Below are positions 17,843 through 26,764 of a DNA stretch of 64,000 nt, piece by piece; within the stretch, counting starts at the first letter, position 1; each line of letters begins with the position of its first letter. The notes below the pieces were generated by a model, which was not told the origin of the DNA, searched no databases, and saw only the letters and a list, made by a program, of their open reading frames with translations. Made by a program: the position numbers and the translations under genes. The DNA is from JALZOC01 sp035758845 (GTDB lineage Bacteria; Acidobacteriota; Vicinamibacteria; Vicinamibacterales; 2-12-FULL-66-21), in contig DASTVZ010000140.1 in the NCBI GenBank assembly GCA_035758845.1, positions 9,314 to 73,313 of the forward strand, written 5' to 3'.

Positions 17843-20650
17843 ATGGCAGCGTGGCAGGACTTCGCCGGGCTCAACCGAGGGTATGTCCTCGAGTTATACG
17901 AGAAATATCGCAACGATCCGACCTCCGTTGATCCCGAGACGCGCGCGATCTTCGAGCAATGGACGCCACCGGCCGAATCCGCGGCCGTTCCCGATGGCGT
18001 CGCCTACGAGAAAATTGTCGGCGCCGCGCGTCTGGCGCAGTCGATCCGGCGATACGGCCACCTCGCGGCGAAACTGGATCCATTGGGCCTGCGAGTCCCG
18101 AGCGGCGATCCGTCGCTGCTGCCGGAAACCCACAACGTCACCGAAGAAGATCTCCGGCAGCTGCCGCAGACTCTCGTTTCGTCTCCGCTCACCGAGCGCG
18201 CCTCGAACATGGCCGAGGCGATTGCGGCGTTACGCGGACTTTACTCCTCGACCACCGGCTACGACTACAACCACGTCTTCGTACCTGAAGAACGGCGATG
18301 GCTGCGCCGGGCGGCGGAGGAAGGGCGATTCCGCGCGCCGACCGATCCCATCAGTCCGGTCGCGCTGCTCGAGCGGTTGACGCAGATCGAGGTCTTCGAA
18401 CGCTTTCTTCAGCGCGCGTTTCCCGGCAAGACCCGCTTCTCGATCGAAGGGCTCGACATGCTCGTGCCGATCCTCGACGAGGTGATTGGCGAGGCGGCCG
18501 AGGCGGGGACACGCAACATTCTGATCGGCATGGCGCATCGCGGGCGGCTCAACGTGATGGCGCACGTGTTGAACAAACCGTACGCGCAGATCCTCGCGGA
18601 ATTCAAGGAGCCCATATCGTCACGATCTTTCCGCGAAGACATGGCCTGGACCGGCGACGTGAAGTATCACGCCGGCGCCCGGAGGGCGATGAAGGGGGGC
18701 CGCGCGGTCGAGGTCGTCGTCTCGATGCCGCCTAACCCGAGCCATCTCGAGGCGATCGATCCCGTCGTCGAAGGGATGGCGCGCGCAGCAGGCACCGTGG
18801 TCGATTCGCCCGGCGCGCCGACGTTCGATCCGATGCGCAGCCTTCCCATCCTCATTCACGGAGACGCGGCATTCCCGGGCCAGGGTGTCGTTGCGGAAAC
18901 GTTGAATCTGAGCCGTCTGCCGGGTTATCGAACCGGGGGCACGATTCACATCATCGTTAACAATCAGCTTGGCTTCACGACCGGAGCCGAGGACACATAC
19001 AGCACTTCGTACGCAAGTGGACTCGCCCGGGGTTTCAAGATTCCCATCGTGCACGTCAACGCCGACGACCCGGAAGCGTGCGTCGAGGCTGCGCGTCTGG
19101 CGTCTGCGTACCGGGAACGCTTTCAGCGCGATTTTCTGATCGATCTGATCGGCTATCGCCGCCACGGACATAACGAAGGTGACGAGCCCGCGTTCACGCA
19201 GCCGCTGATGTACCAGCGAATCGCAACACATCCGACCGTGCGTGAGGTCTGGGCGCGGACGCTCGAGGCCCGCGGCATCATTCAACCTGGTGTCGCCGAC
19301 GCAATGGTTCGCAAGTACACTGACGAGCTTCAGGCGGTCATGGACACGCTGAATACCGAGCGTGACTTCATCGAGCCACAACCCGAAGCCCCACCGCCCG
19401 GCGCGGCGGCAAAGGCCGAAACGGCCGTCCCGCTGCCGCAGCTGCGCGAGATGAACGATGCGCTGCTGCGCATGCCGTCCGACTTCACGATTCATCGCAA
19501 GCTCGAACGTGTGCGAGAGAAACGCATTCACATGCTCGACCACCCGGAGGAGCGGACCGTCGACTGGTCAGCGGCGGAGGAACTGGCGCTCGCATCGATA
19601 CTCGCCGATGGAGTCAGCATCAGGCTGACGGGGGAAGACGTTGAACGGGGCACCTTCAGCCATCGTCACGCGGTGCTGCACGACGCAACCGACGGCAAGC
19701 TCCACGTGGCGCTGCAAACGCTCCCGCATGCGCGCGCGGCCTTCGAGATTCACAACAGCCCGCTGACGGAAAACGCGCTGGTCGCATTCGAGTTCGGCTA
19801 CAACATCCAGGAACCGTCACGCCTCGTCATCTGGGAAGCGCAATACGGAGACTTCATCAACGGCGCGCAGACGATGATCGATGAGTTCGTGGTGTCGGCG
19901 AGGGGCAAGTGGGGACTCCGGCCGTCCATGGTCTTTCTGCTGCCGCACGGCCATGAAGGACAGGGACCGGATCATGCCAGCGCCAGGCCGGAGAGATTTC
20001 TGCAACTTGCCGCCGACATCAACATGCGAATCGCGAATTGCACGACCGCGGCGCAATACTTCCATCTGCTTCGCCGACAAGCCGCATTGCTTCATGTCGA
20101 CCCGCTGCCGCTCATCGTGCTGACGCCGAAGAGCCTTCTCCGCCACCCACTCGTGGCCTCTACGCCGCGGGATCTTGCGGAGGGACGGTTTCGGATGGTG
20201 TTGCCGGATGCGGACGCAGCCGATCGAGCCGCCGACATTCGGCGTGTCGTCGTGTGCTCGGGCAAGGTGTACGCGGATTTGGTCGCGAGCGACCGTCGCG
20301 CGGCCCGACCTGATATCGCGATCTGCCGGCTGGAACAGCTTTATCCCGTCCCGATGCGCGACCTGCGTGCCACCTTCGACGCGTATTCGAAGGCCGACGA
20401 GATCGTGTGGGTCCAGGAAGAACCGGAGAACATGGGCGCGTGGGACTTCATCCGGCCGCATCTCGTTGAGGTTTCGAACGGACGGCCCGTCCGGCGGATC
20501 GCGCGGCCGCGGAGCGCGAGTCCCGCCGAAGGCTCGGCCGCACGACATGCGCTCAATCAGCAGGCGCTGGTCAATCAGGCATTCGCTGATCGCCTGAGTA
20601 TTCGCTCTGACGCCGCGACTTCACGGACGGCGGAGCAGCTCACGCGATAG
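17843..20650 (+). CDS. sucA: 2-oxoglutarate dehydrogenase E1 component
   Basis: Thiamine-diphosphate-dependent decarboxylase of the 2-oxoglutarate dehydrogenase complex (935 aa). The N-terminal 2-oxoglutarate dehydrogenase segment (LNRGYVLELYEKYRNDP) is followed by the E1 core. The conserved GMAHRGRLNVMAHVL, the TPP-binding HGDAAFPGQGVVAET...NNQLGFTT, and YRRHGHNEGDEPAFTQPLMY are all present. The C-terminal transketolase-like half has the E1 motif GHEGQGPDHASARPERFLQ. sucB follows after 116 bp of repeat A; lpd (E3) is not in the window. Confidence 0.96.
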   Translation: MAAWQDFAGLNRGYVLELYEKYRNDPTSVDPETRAIFEQWTPPAESAAVPDGVAYEKIVGAARLAQSIRRYGHLAAKLDPLGLRVPSGDPSLLPETHNVTEEDLRQLPQTLVSSPLTERASNMAEAIAALRGLYSSTTGYDYNHVFVPEERRWLRRAAEEGRFRAPTDPISPVALLERLTQIEVFERFLQRAFPGKTRFSIEGLDMLVPILDEVIGEAAEAGTRNILIGMAHRGRLNVMAHVLNKPYAQILAEFKEPISSRSFREDMAWTGDVKYHAGARRAMKGGRAVEVVVSMPPNPSHLEAIDPVVEGMARAAGTVVDSPGAPTFDPMRSLPILIHGDAAFPGQGVVAETLNLSRLPGYRTGGTIHIIVNNQLGFTTGAEDTYSTSYASGLARGFKIPIVHVNADDPEACVEAARLASAYRERFQRDFLIDLIGYRRHGHNEGDEPAFTQPLMYQRIATHPTVREVWARTLEARGIIQPGVADAMVRKYTDELQAVMDTLNTERDFIEPQPEAPPPGAAAKAETAVPLPQLREMNDALLRMPSDFTIHRKLERVREKRIHMLDHPEERTVDWSAAEELALASILADGVSIRLTGEDVERGTFSHRHAVLHDATDGKLHVALQTLPHARAAFEIHNSPLTENALVAFEFGYNIQEPSRLVIWEAQYGDFINGAQTMIDEFVVSARGKWGLRPSMVFLLPHGHEGQGPDHASARPERFLQLAADINMRIANCTTAAQYFHLLRRQAALLHVDPLPLIVLTPKSLLRHPLVASTPRDLAEGRFRMVLPDADAADRAADIRRVVVCSGKVYADLVASDRRAARPDIAICRLEQLYPVPMRDLRATFDAYSKADEIVWVQEEPENMGAWDFIRPHLVEVSNGRPVRRIARPRSASPAEGSAARHALNQQALVNQAFADRLSIRSDAATSRTAEQLTR

Positions 20651-20748
20651 GAAAGGCAAAAGGCAAAAGGCAAAAGGGAAAGCGCCTGCGGCCCGAGCGA
20701 GGCGCGAAGTCGCCGAGCGAGCGCGCTTGGGGGTGGGGCCCCAAGCGC
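20651..20748 (+). repeat. Repeat A, copy 1 (sucA-sucB gap)
   Basis: A purine-rich AAAGGCAAAAGG word array (20651-20680) leads into a GC-rich body starting AAAGCGCCTGCGGCCCGAGC (20679). It ends in a perfect hairpin: GCGCTTGGGG 20723-20732, loop GTGGGG, CCCCAAGCGC 20739-20748. This copy has a shortened body compared with those at 31397 and 61795. It lies 18 nt upstream of the sucB ATG, whose ribosome site (AAGGA) follows directly. Confidence 0.85.
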
Positions 20749-20766
20749 AGTAAGGAATGCGGACAA

Positions 20767-22008
20767 ATGCCAGCCAATATCGTCGTTCCTGAAGTTGGAG
20801 AATCGATCGTTGATGCACGCGTCGCCAAGTGGCTGCGCCGCGAAGGCGAAGTCGTCGCCGTCGGCGATCCACTGGTCGAACTCGAGACCGACAAGATCGA
20901 TTTGGAAGTCTCCGCGCCGCAGGGAGGTGTACTGAAGCGAATCGATCGCAAGGACGGCGAAGACGTCAAGGTTGGCGAGGTGCTCGGCGTGATTGAGGAG
21001 GCGGCCGGTGCGGGCGCGCAGGCCCCGGCTTCGGCTCCGGCAGCGCCAGCCCCGGCGAAACCGGCAGAGGAAAGCAGGTCGGCCGAGAAAACGCGATCGA
21101 CGCCGACGGCACGCCGGGCGGCCGAAGAACATGACGTCGATCTGACTCGCGTTCGAGGAACCGGAGATGCCGGGCGGGTCATGCGCCGCGACGTCGAGCA
21201 GGCAGCGACGGGTGGCAACGGTCGCAGCGCCGCCGCCAAGTCGGCGCCGGTTGAGACGCCCAAGGCGCGCCCGCTCGCCCCGGTTGCCGAGTTGCGTCCC
21301 CCCGCAGGCGATCGAACCGAAGATCGCATCCGCATGTCAAAACGACGCGCGACGATCGCGAAGCGCCTGGTGGAAGCGCAAAGCACCGCGGCGATGCTCA
21401 CGACGTTCAACGAGGTCGACATGTCCGCGGTCATGACCCTTCGTGAACGTCACAAGCAGGCCTTCAAGGAACGTCATGGCGTCGGTCTCGGCATCGCGTC
21501 GTTCTTCGTCAAGGCCTCGATCGGCGCACTGCGAACCTTTCCGCGGCTCAACGCGGAGATCCAGGGCGACGAGATGATCCTGAAGCACTACTACGACATC
21601 GGTGTCGCCGTCGGCGCCAGCGAAGGTCTCGTCGTCCCCGTCCTTCGCGACGCCGATCGAATGTCGTTTGCCGCGATCGAACAGCACATCCGGGAATTCG
21701 CCAAACGCGCGGAGGATGGAACGCTCTCGCTCGCCGATCTCAAAGGGGGAACGTTCACGATCACTAACGGTGGGGTGTTCGGCTCACTTCTCAGTACGCC
21801 AATTCTGAATCCTCCGCAGGTCGGCATCCTCGGCCTGCATGCGATCCAGCAGCGTCCGATTGCCGTGAACGGGCAGGTCGCCGTGCATCCCATGATGTAT
21901 GTAGCCCTGACATACGATCACCGCATTGTCGATGGTGCCGAGGCAGTCCAGTTCCTGGTCCGGATCAAGCAACTCGTTGAGGATCCTGGCGCGTTGCTGC
22001 TGGATTGA
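20767..22008 (+). CDS. sucB: Dihydrolipoyllysine-residue succinyltransferase (E2)
   Basis: Core enzyme of the 2-oxoglutarate dehydrogenase complex, 413 aa. A single N-terminal lipoyl domain has the lipoylated Lys in ETDKIDLEVSAP (~residue 43). An Ala/Pro-rich linker follows (~80-105), then a peripheral-subunit-binding domain (ARRAAEEHDVDLTRVRGTGDAGRVMRRDV), then the catalytic domain with YDHRIVDGAEAVQFL (His and Asp of the acyltransferase site). Expected to work with SucA upstream and an E3 encoded elsewhere. Confidence 0.95.
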   Translation: MPANIVVPEVGESIVDARVAKWLRREGEVVAVGDPLVELETDKIDLEVSAPQGGVLKRIDRKDGEDVKVGEVLGVIEEAAGAGAQAPASAPAAPAPAKPAEESRSAEKTRSTPTARRAAEEHDVDLTRVRGTGDAGRVMRRDVEQAATGGNGRSAAAKSAPVETPKARPLAPVAELRPPAGDRTEDRIRMSKRRATIAKRLVEAQSTAAMLTTFNEVDMSAVMTLRERHKQAFKERHGVGLGIASFFVKASIGALRTFPRLNAEIQGDEMILKHYYDIGVAVGASEGLVVPVLRDADRMSFAAIEQHIREFAKRAEDGTLSLADLKGGTFTITNGGVFGSLLSTPILNPPQVGILGLHAIQQRPIAVNGQVAVHPMMYVALTYDHRIVDGAEAVQFLVRIKQLVEDPGALLLD

Positions 22009-22178
22009 GGGTTCAGGTTCTACGAGCTTCTGCGAGGCTCTTCAAGGTTCTGCGAGGTTCGACCGGGTTCACGTGAGTTGTCCGGTGTTACCATCAGTGC
22101 TGCACAGGTAACGGCAACTGCGAGCGAACCTGGCAGAACCCAGTAGAACCCGGGCGGAACCCCGTAGAACCAATCCGA
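22009..22178 (+). repeat. Word-array hairpin filling the sucB-parE gap
   Basis: The left half is an array of GGTTCTGCGA-like words (22010-22070). The right half is the complementary GAACC/AGAACCC array (22126-22172). The apex contains nested inverted repeats AGTTG/CAACT and GTTACC/GGTAAC (22076-22120). The whole gap can therefore fold on itself. See findings. Confidence 0.75.
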
Positions 22179-24092
22179 ATGCCCTCATACACCGCGAAAG
22201 ACATTACTGTTCTCGAAGGCCTCGAGCCCGTTCGAAAACGTCCCGGCATGTACATCGGCGGCGTTGGTTCGACGGGACTCCACCATCTCGTCTGGGAAAT
22301 CCTGGATAACTCCATCGACGAGGCGATGAACGGCTACGCCTCGAACATTACCGTGACCCTGCATGCGGATGGCAGTTCGATCACGATTGCAGACGATGGG
22401 CGGGGGATACCGGTCGACAAGCACCCGAAGACAAAGAAGAGCGCCGTCGAAGTGATCTTTACAATGCTTCATGCCGGCGGCAAGTTCGAGGCCGGAAACT
22501 ACAAGACCGCCGGCGGCCTTCACGGCGTCGGCGCGAGCGTCGTCAATGCGCTCGCGAAGGAGCTTGTCGCCAAAGTGCGTCGCGACGGTGCCGAATGGGA
22601 AGTTCGATTCAAGCAGGGGCAGCCGGTCGGGAGTCTCAAGAAGCTCGGCGCGGCGCGGGGGACCGGCACGACGGTGTTCTTCAGGCCTGATTCGACCATC
22701 TTTCCGAAAGTCGAATTCGATCCGGACGTGATCAAGCAGCGGCTCGAGGTTTCCAGCTACCTCCATAAAGGCCTCAAGATCGTCTTTGAAGACGAAGGCA
22801 AGAAAGAGCGGCAGGTTTTCCAGCACACCGAAGGCCTCGCCGACTACCTGAAAACGATTCTGCGTGAGCGATCGGCGACGCCGGTTCACGAATCGCCGTT
22901 CACGGTGTCGAAGGACAGCGATGAAGCAAGTCTCAGAATCGACCTCGCGCTGCAGTGGACCCAGTCGACCGACGAGCACGTGCGCAGCTATGTCAACGGC
23001 ATCCCTACCGGATCGGGCGGAACTCACGAGAACGGCTTCCGCGCTGGTCTCGGGAAGGCTGTGCGCAACTTCATCGACACACACAATCTGTCGCCGAAAG
23101 GCGTCACGCTCACCGCTGAAGACATCCGGGAGGGACTCGTCGCTGTACTCAGCGTGTTCGTCGCCGAGCCCCAGTTTCAGGGACAAACCAAGGATCGGCT
23201 GAACAATCCCGAGGTGCTCTCGGCGGTTGACTCCCAAGTGCGACCGGCGCTGGAGCACTGGCTCAATACGAACAGCAGTGTGGCGGAGTCGATCGTCGCA
23301 CGCGTCATCCTCGCCGCCCGCGCGCGCGAAGCAAGCCGCGCGGCGCAGCAGGAGGTCGTCCGCAAGACCGCGACCTCGGGTCGCCTGACGCTTCCTGGAA
23401 AACTCAGCGACTGCACGGCGCCGGGACGCGAAGACAGCGAGATCTTCATCGTCGAGGGAGACTCGGCAGGAGGGTCGGCCAAGCAAGGACGCGATCGGAC
23501 GCGCCAGGCGATTCTGCCGCTGCGAGGGAAGGTGCTCAACGTCGAAAGCGCATCGCTCGCCAAGGTGCTCGAGAACAAGGAGCTTTCGGATCTCGTCATC
23601 GCGCTCGGCTGCGGGCTCGGCAAGAACTTCGATCTTGCCAAGCTGCGATACGGACGGATCATCATCCTGTCCGATGCCGATTCAGATGGACATCACATTG
23701 CAACACTCCTCATGACGTTCATCTACCGCCACATGGCCGGACTGTTCACGTCTGGTCGAGTGTTCCTGGCGCAGCCGCCGCTGTATCGAATCGATCTCGG
23801 CAAAGAGACGTACTGGGCGCTCGATGACAGTCATCGCGATCGCCTGCTCAAGCTACACGGAAACGGGCGTGCCAATCCGGAGATCACACGATTCAAGGGA
23901 TTGGGCGAGATGATGCCGAAGGTGCTGTGGGAGACGACAATGAACCCGCGCACGCGGCGGCTGCTGAAGGTCGAGATCAACGATCAGATCATTACCGACC
24001 GCGTGATCAACGAGCTCATGGGTAAGGATCCGTCGGCGCGATTCCGGTTCATTATGGAAAGAGCGGAGGAAGCTGAGGAGCTCGACGTCTAA
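22179..24092 (+). CDS. parE: DNA topoisomerase IV subunit B
   Basis: ATPase subunit partnering ParC (637 aa). The GHKL ATPase domain has VLEGLEPVRKRPGMYIG, WEILDNSIDEA (catalytic Glu), DDGRGIPV and GGLHGVGASVVNAL. The transducer region has the QTKDRLNNPE segment. The TOPRIM domain has IVEGDSAGGSAKQGRDR and SDADSDGHHI (metal-binding Asp pair), and the C-terminus RFKGLGEMMPKVLWETTMNP is typical. The length (<700) favours ParE or a short GyrB. It is separated from parC by the PQQ protein and sucAB on the same strand, an unusual arrangement. Confidence 0.92.
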   Translation: MPSYTAKDITVLEGLEPVRKRPGMYIGGVGSTGLHHLVWEILDNSIDEAMNGYASNITVTLHADGSSITIADDGRGIPVDKHPKTKKSAVEVIFTMLHAGGKFEAGNYKTAGGLHGVGASVVNALAKELVAKVRRDGAEWEVRFKQGQPVGSLKKLGAARGTGTTVFFRPDSTIFPKVEFDPDVIKQRLEVSSYLHKGLKIVFEDEGKKERQVFQHTEGLADYLKTILRERSATPVHESPFTVSKDSDEASLRIDLALQWTQSTDEHVRSYVNGIPTGSGGTHENGFRAGLGKAVRNFIDTHNLSPKGVTLTAEDIREGLVAVLSVFVAEPQFQGQTKDRLNNPEVLSAVDSQVRPALEHWLNTNSSVAESIVARVILAARAREASRAAQQEVVRKTATSGRLTLPGKLSDCTAPGREDSEIFIVEGDSAGGSAKQGRDRTRQAILPLRGKVLNVESASLAKVLENKELSDLVIALGCGLGKNFDLAKLRYGRIIILSDADSDGHHIATLLMTFIYRHMAGLFTSGRVFLAQPPLYRIDLGKETYWALDDSHRDRLLKLHGNGRANPEITRFKGLGEMMPKVLWETTMNPRTRRLLKVEINDQIITDRVINELMGKDPSARFRFIMERAEEAEELDV

Positions 24093-24177
24093 GGGAAAAG
24101 GGACGAAAGAAGGCACGCGACGGGACGCGTTGAGCTCCCGCCGCGTGCAACGGTGACTCGACGAGCCTGACGCTGCC

Positions 24178-24546
24178 TTACTTCTTCTCCTTGTGCGCCT
24201 TGCTGGTCGTCTCTTTCACCTTGGTGATCTTGGTGGCGTTGTTGTCGGCCTTCGTCACCATCACCATGTCGCCAGCCTTGACCTTCGACAGTTCGGCCAC
24301 GGCGCCGCCGGTCGCGGTCAACGTGACGTTCGAACCTGACGCATCCTTGACGGTGATCGTCTTGGCGGTTGCATCAGTCGATACGACCTCGGCCTTCATC
24401 GGCGCAGCTTTTTCAGCATGGGGCTTAGCCGCGTGGGTCTGAGCTGTTGACTTGGCGCCGGGCGCCTTGCTGGCTGCGGCGGTCTGCGCGTTGGCTGCCG
24501 CTGCGGTGGCGACGGCAACGGCAAGTGCGAGAACGATCTTCTTCAC
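24178..24546 (-). CDS. Small secreted Ala/Lys-rich protein
   Basis: 122 residues starting at GTG 24546, with a strong AGGAGG ribosome site upstream. A signal peptide (residues ~1-20, ending ANAQ) is followed by a low-complexity Ala/Lys/His stretch and a compact domain with two repeats of VxxxDAxAKTITVKDASG type (~52-105), like small OB/beta-barrel DUF1344-type periplasmic proteins. The tail is Lys-rich. Function unknown; convergent with parE. Confidence 0.75.
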   Translation of the reverse strand: MKKIVLALAVAVATAAAANAQTAAASKAPGAKSTAQTHAAKPHAEKAAPMKAEVVSTDATAKTITVKDASGSNVTLTATGGAVAELSKVKAGDMVMVTKADNNATKITKVKETTSKAHKEKK

Positions 24547-24745
24547 GGATGCCTCCTCGGAAAGAGCAAAAGGTTGTAAGTGCTACACGGGAGTGCAATG
24601 CGATTGCCGCCGTCGCATTCCTTGCTCGTCCGTGCAAACGGCTCCAAAGCCTTCCCTTACTTCCTATACTCCAACCCAGTTACATGACAGGCACCGCACA
24701 TAACCGCCACAGCGTGGCGTTTGAGGAGGGCGCTGTAGCGCGACG

Positions 24746-25762
24746 TCATGCACCACGGACTGTGAGCACGAGCTTACCGATGTGCTCGCCTTGTTCCATG
24801 CGTCGATGCGCGGCCGACGCGTCGGTCAAGAGGAATGTTCGGTCGATGACCGGAGCGACTCGCTTCGCTGAGAGCAGCGGCCAGACGTGCGTTTCAAGTT
24901 CATGTGCGAGCGCCCCTTTCTCTCCGACTGTTCGAATGCGAAGAGTGGAGCCCGTGATGGTCAATCGCCGTCGCATCACCCGTCCGAGATCCAGGGTTGC
25001 CGTCGAGCCACCAAGGAGTCCGATCTGAACCAGACGTCCGTTGATGGCGAGACATTCAAGGTTTCGGTTGAAATAGTCGCCTCCGATGATGTCGAGAATC
25101 ACGTCAACGCCCGCACCATCGGTCTCGCGCCGGATCGCGTCGACGAAGTCACTGTCGTGATAGTTGATTGCGACCGTCGCGCCGAGACGGCGGCATGCCG
25201 CGCATTTGTCGTCCGATCCGGCTGTCGCATACACCACCGCGCCGAGCACATGCGCGAGTTGAATCGCGGTTGTCCCGATCCCGCTTGTACCGCCGTGAAT
25301 GAGCACCCGTTCGCCGGCGCGAAGCGCGCCGCGTTGGAACAGGTTGGTCCAGACGGTAAAGAACGTCTCAGGGATCGCCGCGGCGGACACGACGTCGACA
25401 TTCTCCGGGATCGGGAGACATTGCGGCGCGGGCGCGACGCAGTACTCCGCGTAACCTCCGCCCGCGACCAGCGCACACACGCGATCGTCCATCTGCCATC
25501 GCGCAGTGCCTGCGCCGGTCTCGACGATCGTGCCGGCGACTTCCAGGCCGGGAATGTCGGACGCTCCGGGCGGCGGCGGGTAATGTCCGCGGCGCTGAAG
25601 CACGTCGGGCCTGTTCACGCCAGCGGCGTCGACACGAATCAGCACTTCTCCATCGCCAGGGCGCGGCACAGCGCGTTGGACGGCGCGCAGCACTTCGGGG
25701 CCACCGGGCTTTGCGATTTCGATCGCGGTCATTTGCAATGGGATGCTCTCCATCAACGTCAT
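24746..25762 (-). CDS. NAD(P)H:quinone oxidoreductase (PIG3-type zinc-less MDR)
   Basis: A 338-residue medium-chain dehydrogenase/reductase of the quinone oxidoreductase subgroup. The GroES-like N-terminal domain has AAGVNRPDVLQRRGHYPPPPGASDIPGLEVAGTI, a PIG3/TP53I3 signature. The Rossmann domain has LIHGGTSGIGTTAIQLA and the NADPH-binding region. The catalytic Zn-binding Cys/His set of alcohol dehydrogenases is absent, as in the subgroup. Starts at Met 25762 or at the internal Met11 (25732), which matches the family start (MTAIEIAKPGGPEV); I cannot decide. Confidence 0.88.
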   Translation of the reverse strand: MTLMESIPLQMTAIEIAKPGGPEVLRAVQRAVPRPGDGEVLIRVDAAGVNRPDVLQRRGHYPPPPGASDIPGLEVAGTIVETGAGTARWQMDDRVCALVAGGGYAEYCVAPAPQCLPIPENVDVVSAAAIPETFFTVWTNLFQRGALRAGERVLIHGGTSGIGTTAIQLAHVLGAVVYATAGSDDKCAACRRLGATVAINYHDSDFVDAIRRETDGAGVDVILDIIGGDYFNRNLECLAINGRLVQIGLLGGSTATLDLGRVMRRRLTITGSTLRIRTVGEKGALAHELETHVWPLLSAKRVAPVIDRTFLLTDASAAHRRMEQGEHIGKLVLTVRGA

Positions 25763-25789
25763 TCACGGTCACGCTTTCTTCGCTCGTCT

Positions 25790-25862
25790 TAAGAGATCAA
25801 GAGGAGAAAGGAGAAGGGAGGATGATCATCATTTTTTCTCGCTCCTTTTCTCCTGTGCTCGC
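25790..25862 (-). repeat. Word-array hairpin between FRG gene and oxidoreductase
   Basis: GGAGAAAGGAGAAGGGA words on one arm (25802-25819) face TTTTTTCTCGCTCCTTTTCTCCT on the other (25832-25855), forming an imperfect hairpin between two minus-strand genes; the 3' end of the FRG gene reads into it. Confidence 0.55.
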
Positions 25863-26707
25863 TTGATAGCGTCAGTTCCAGCCAGTGGAGACTGTCGATT
25901 GTGTCGCCGTAGCCTCGGGTGGCCCCGGTGCGCAGCCGGTGTGTAATACCGCGCGAGCCATCGGCTCAAGCCGTCCAGGCCTGGAAAGAGCACGCGTTCG
26001 TTGACATTCGCCTGATCCAGTTTGTCGCGAACCTCCCACTTGAGCGATGCTGGCACCACGACTTGACGACAGAGATCGGGATGTTGGGCGAACCAATCGT
26101 CGAGACGCGCCGACGGACTGGACATCAGAGAGAACAGCGCCAGCTGGTTCAGAATGCGCTGATCGACGGCTGGCGGTTCGAGAAACACGACGAACGGCTC
26201 GCGACTGAGCGCGTCGAAGTCGCGGAGCGATCGAAACGCCGACAGCATCTCGACAGTGAACGTATCGGATCCTTCCTGCAGTAGCATCCGCTTGAGCCTG
26301 CCGGGCAGGCGTTTATTGGCCTCGACGAAATTGACGCACCAGACAATTCCGTCCTGATCGAAGTCGGAGGTATTCTCCGTCGCGAAGTGCAGCGCGACGA
26401 GCGGAGAGTACGTCCAGTCGAGAAGGCGCGTGGGAAGGCCTCGATGTTGACCGAGCGCGAGCCAGTCCCAGGTCGAATCGGCTCCCGTCGCCAGGCCGTG
26501 ACCGTACTTTCGAAAGTTGCGCAGCAGGGCCACCTCGAGGCGGGCGATGTCCGCTTCCGGTTCGGCCAACCGAAGCAGGGAACTGGCGAGCGTGTGCGCG
26601 ACGCAATTGAGGCCGCGAAACGCGAACGGGGATCGGAAGCGCTGCAGATCCTCGTTCCAGGAGCCCTCGTAAAGCGCATCGACAACGTCCAACCAGCTCT
26701 TCACCAT
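25829..26707 (-). CDS. FRG domain-containing protein
   Basis: 292 residues. The N-terminal FRG domain carries FRSPFAFRGLNCVAHTLASSL (the FRG triplet), then the conserved YGHGLATGADSTWDWLALGQHRGLPTRLLDWTYSPLVALHFAT, with catalytic-looking Gln-His and Asp-Trp residues. FRG proteins are widespread, often in phage-defence or toxin neighbourhoods, but most are uncharacterised. The C-terminal ~60 residues are basic (HRGHPRLRRHNRQ) and overlap the word-array hairpin. Divergent from pncB with a 57 bp gap. Confidence 0.85.
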   Translation of the reverse strand: MVKSWLDVVDALYEGSWNEDLQRFRSPFAFRGLNCVAHTLASSLLRLAEPEADIARLEVALLRNFRKYGHGLATGADSTWDWLALGQHRGLPTRLLDWTYSPLVALHFATENTSDFDQDGIVWCVNFVEANKRLPGRLKRMLLQEGSDTFTVEMLSAFRSLRDFDALSREPFVVFLEPPAVDQRILNQLALFSLMSSPSARLDDWFAQHPDLCRQVVVPASLKWEVRDKLDQANVNERVLFPGLDGLSRWLARYYTPAAHRGHPRLRRHNRQSPLAGTDAIKRAQEKRSEKK

Positions 26708-26764
26708 TTACTCCGGCAGGCACACCCTCTGCAGGGCCCATCCGTTTGAGGTCTTTCAAGCCGC

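Noticed and set aside
20651..20748. Simple rho-independent terminator
   Set aside because: Hairpin has no U tract and sits upstream of sucB start, so plain termination is unlikely.
22185..23486. 433-codon open frame opposite parE
   Set aside because: Antisense shadow of parE.
24620..24745. Possible tRNA or small RNA between the small secreted protein and the oxidoreductase
   Set aside because: Only a short CGCCAC/GTGGCG stem; no cloverleaf seen.
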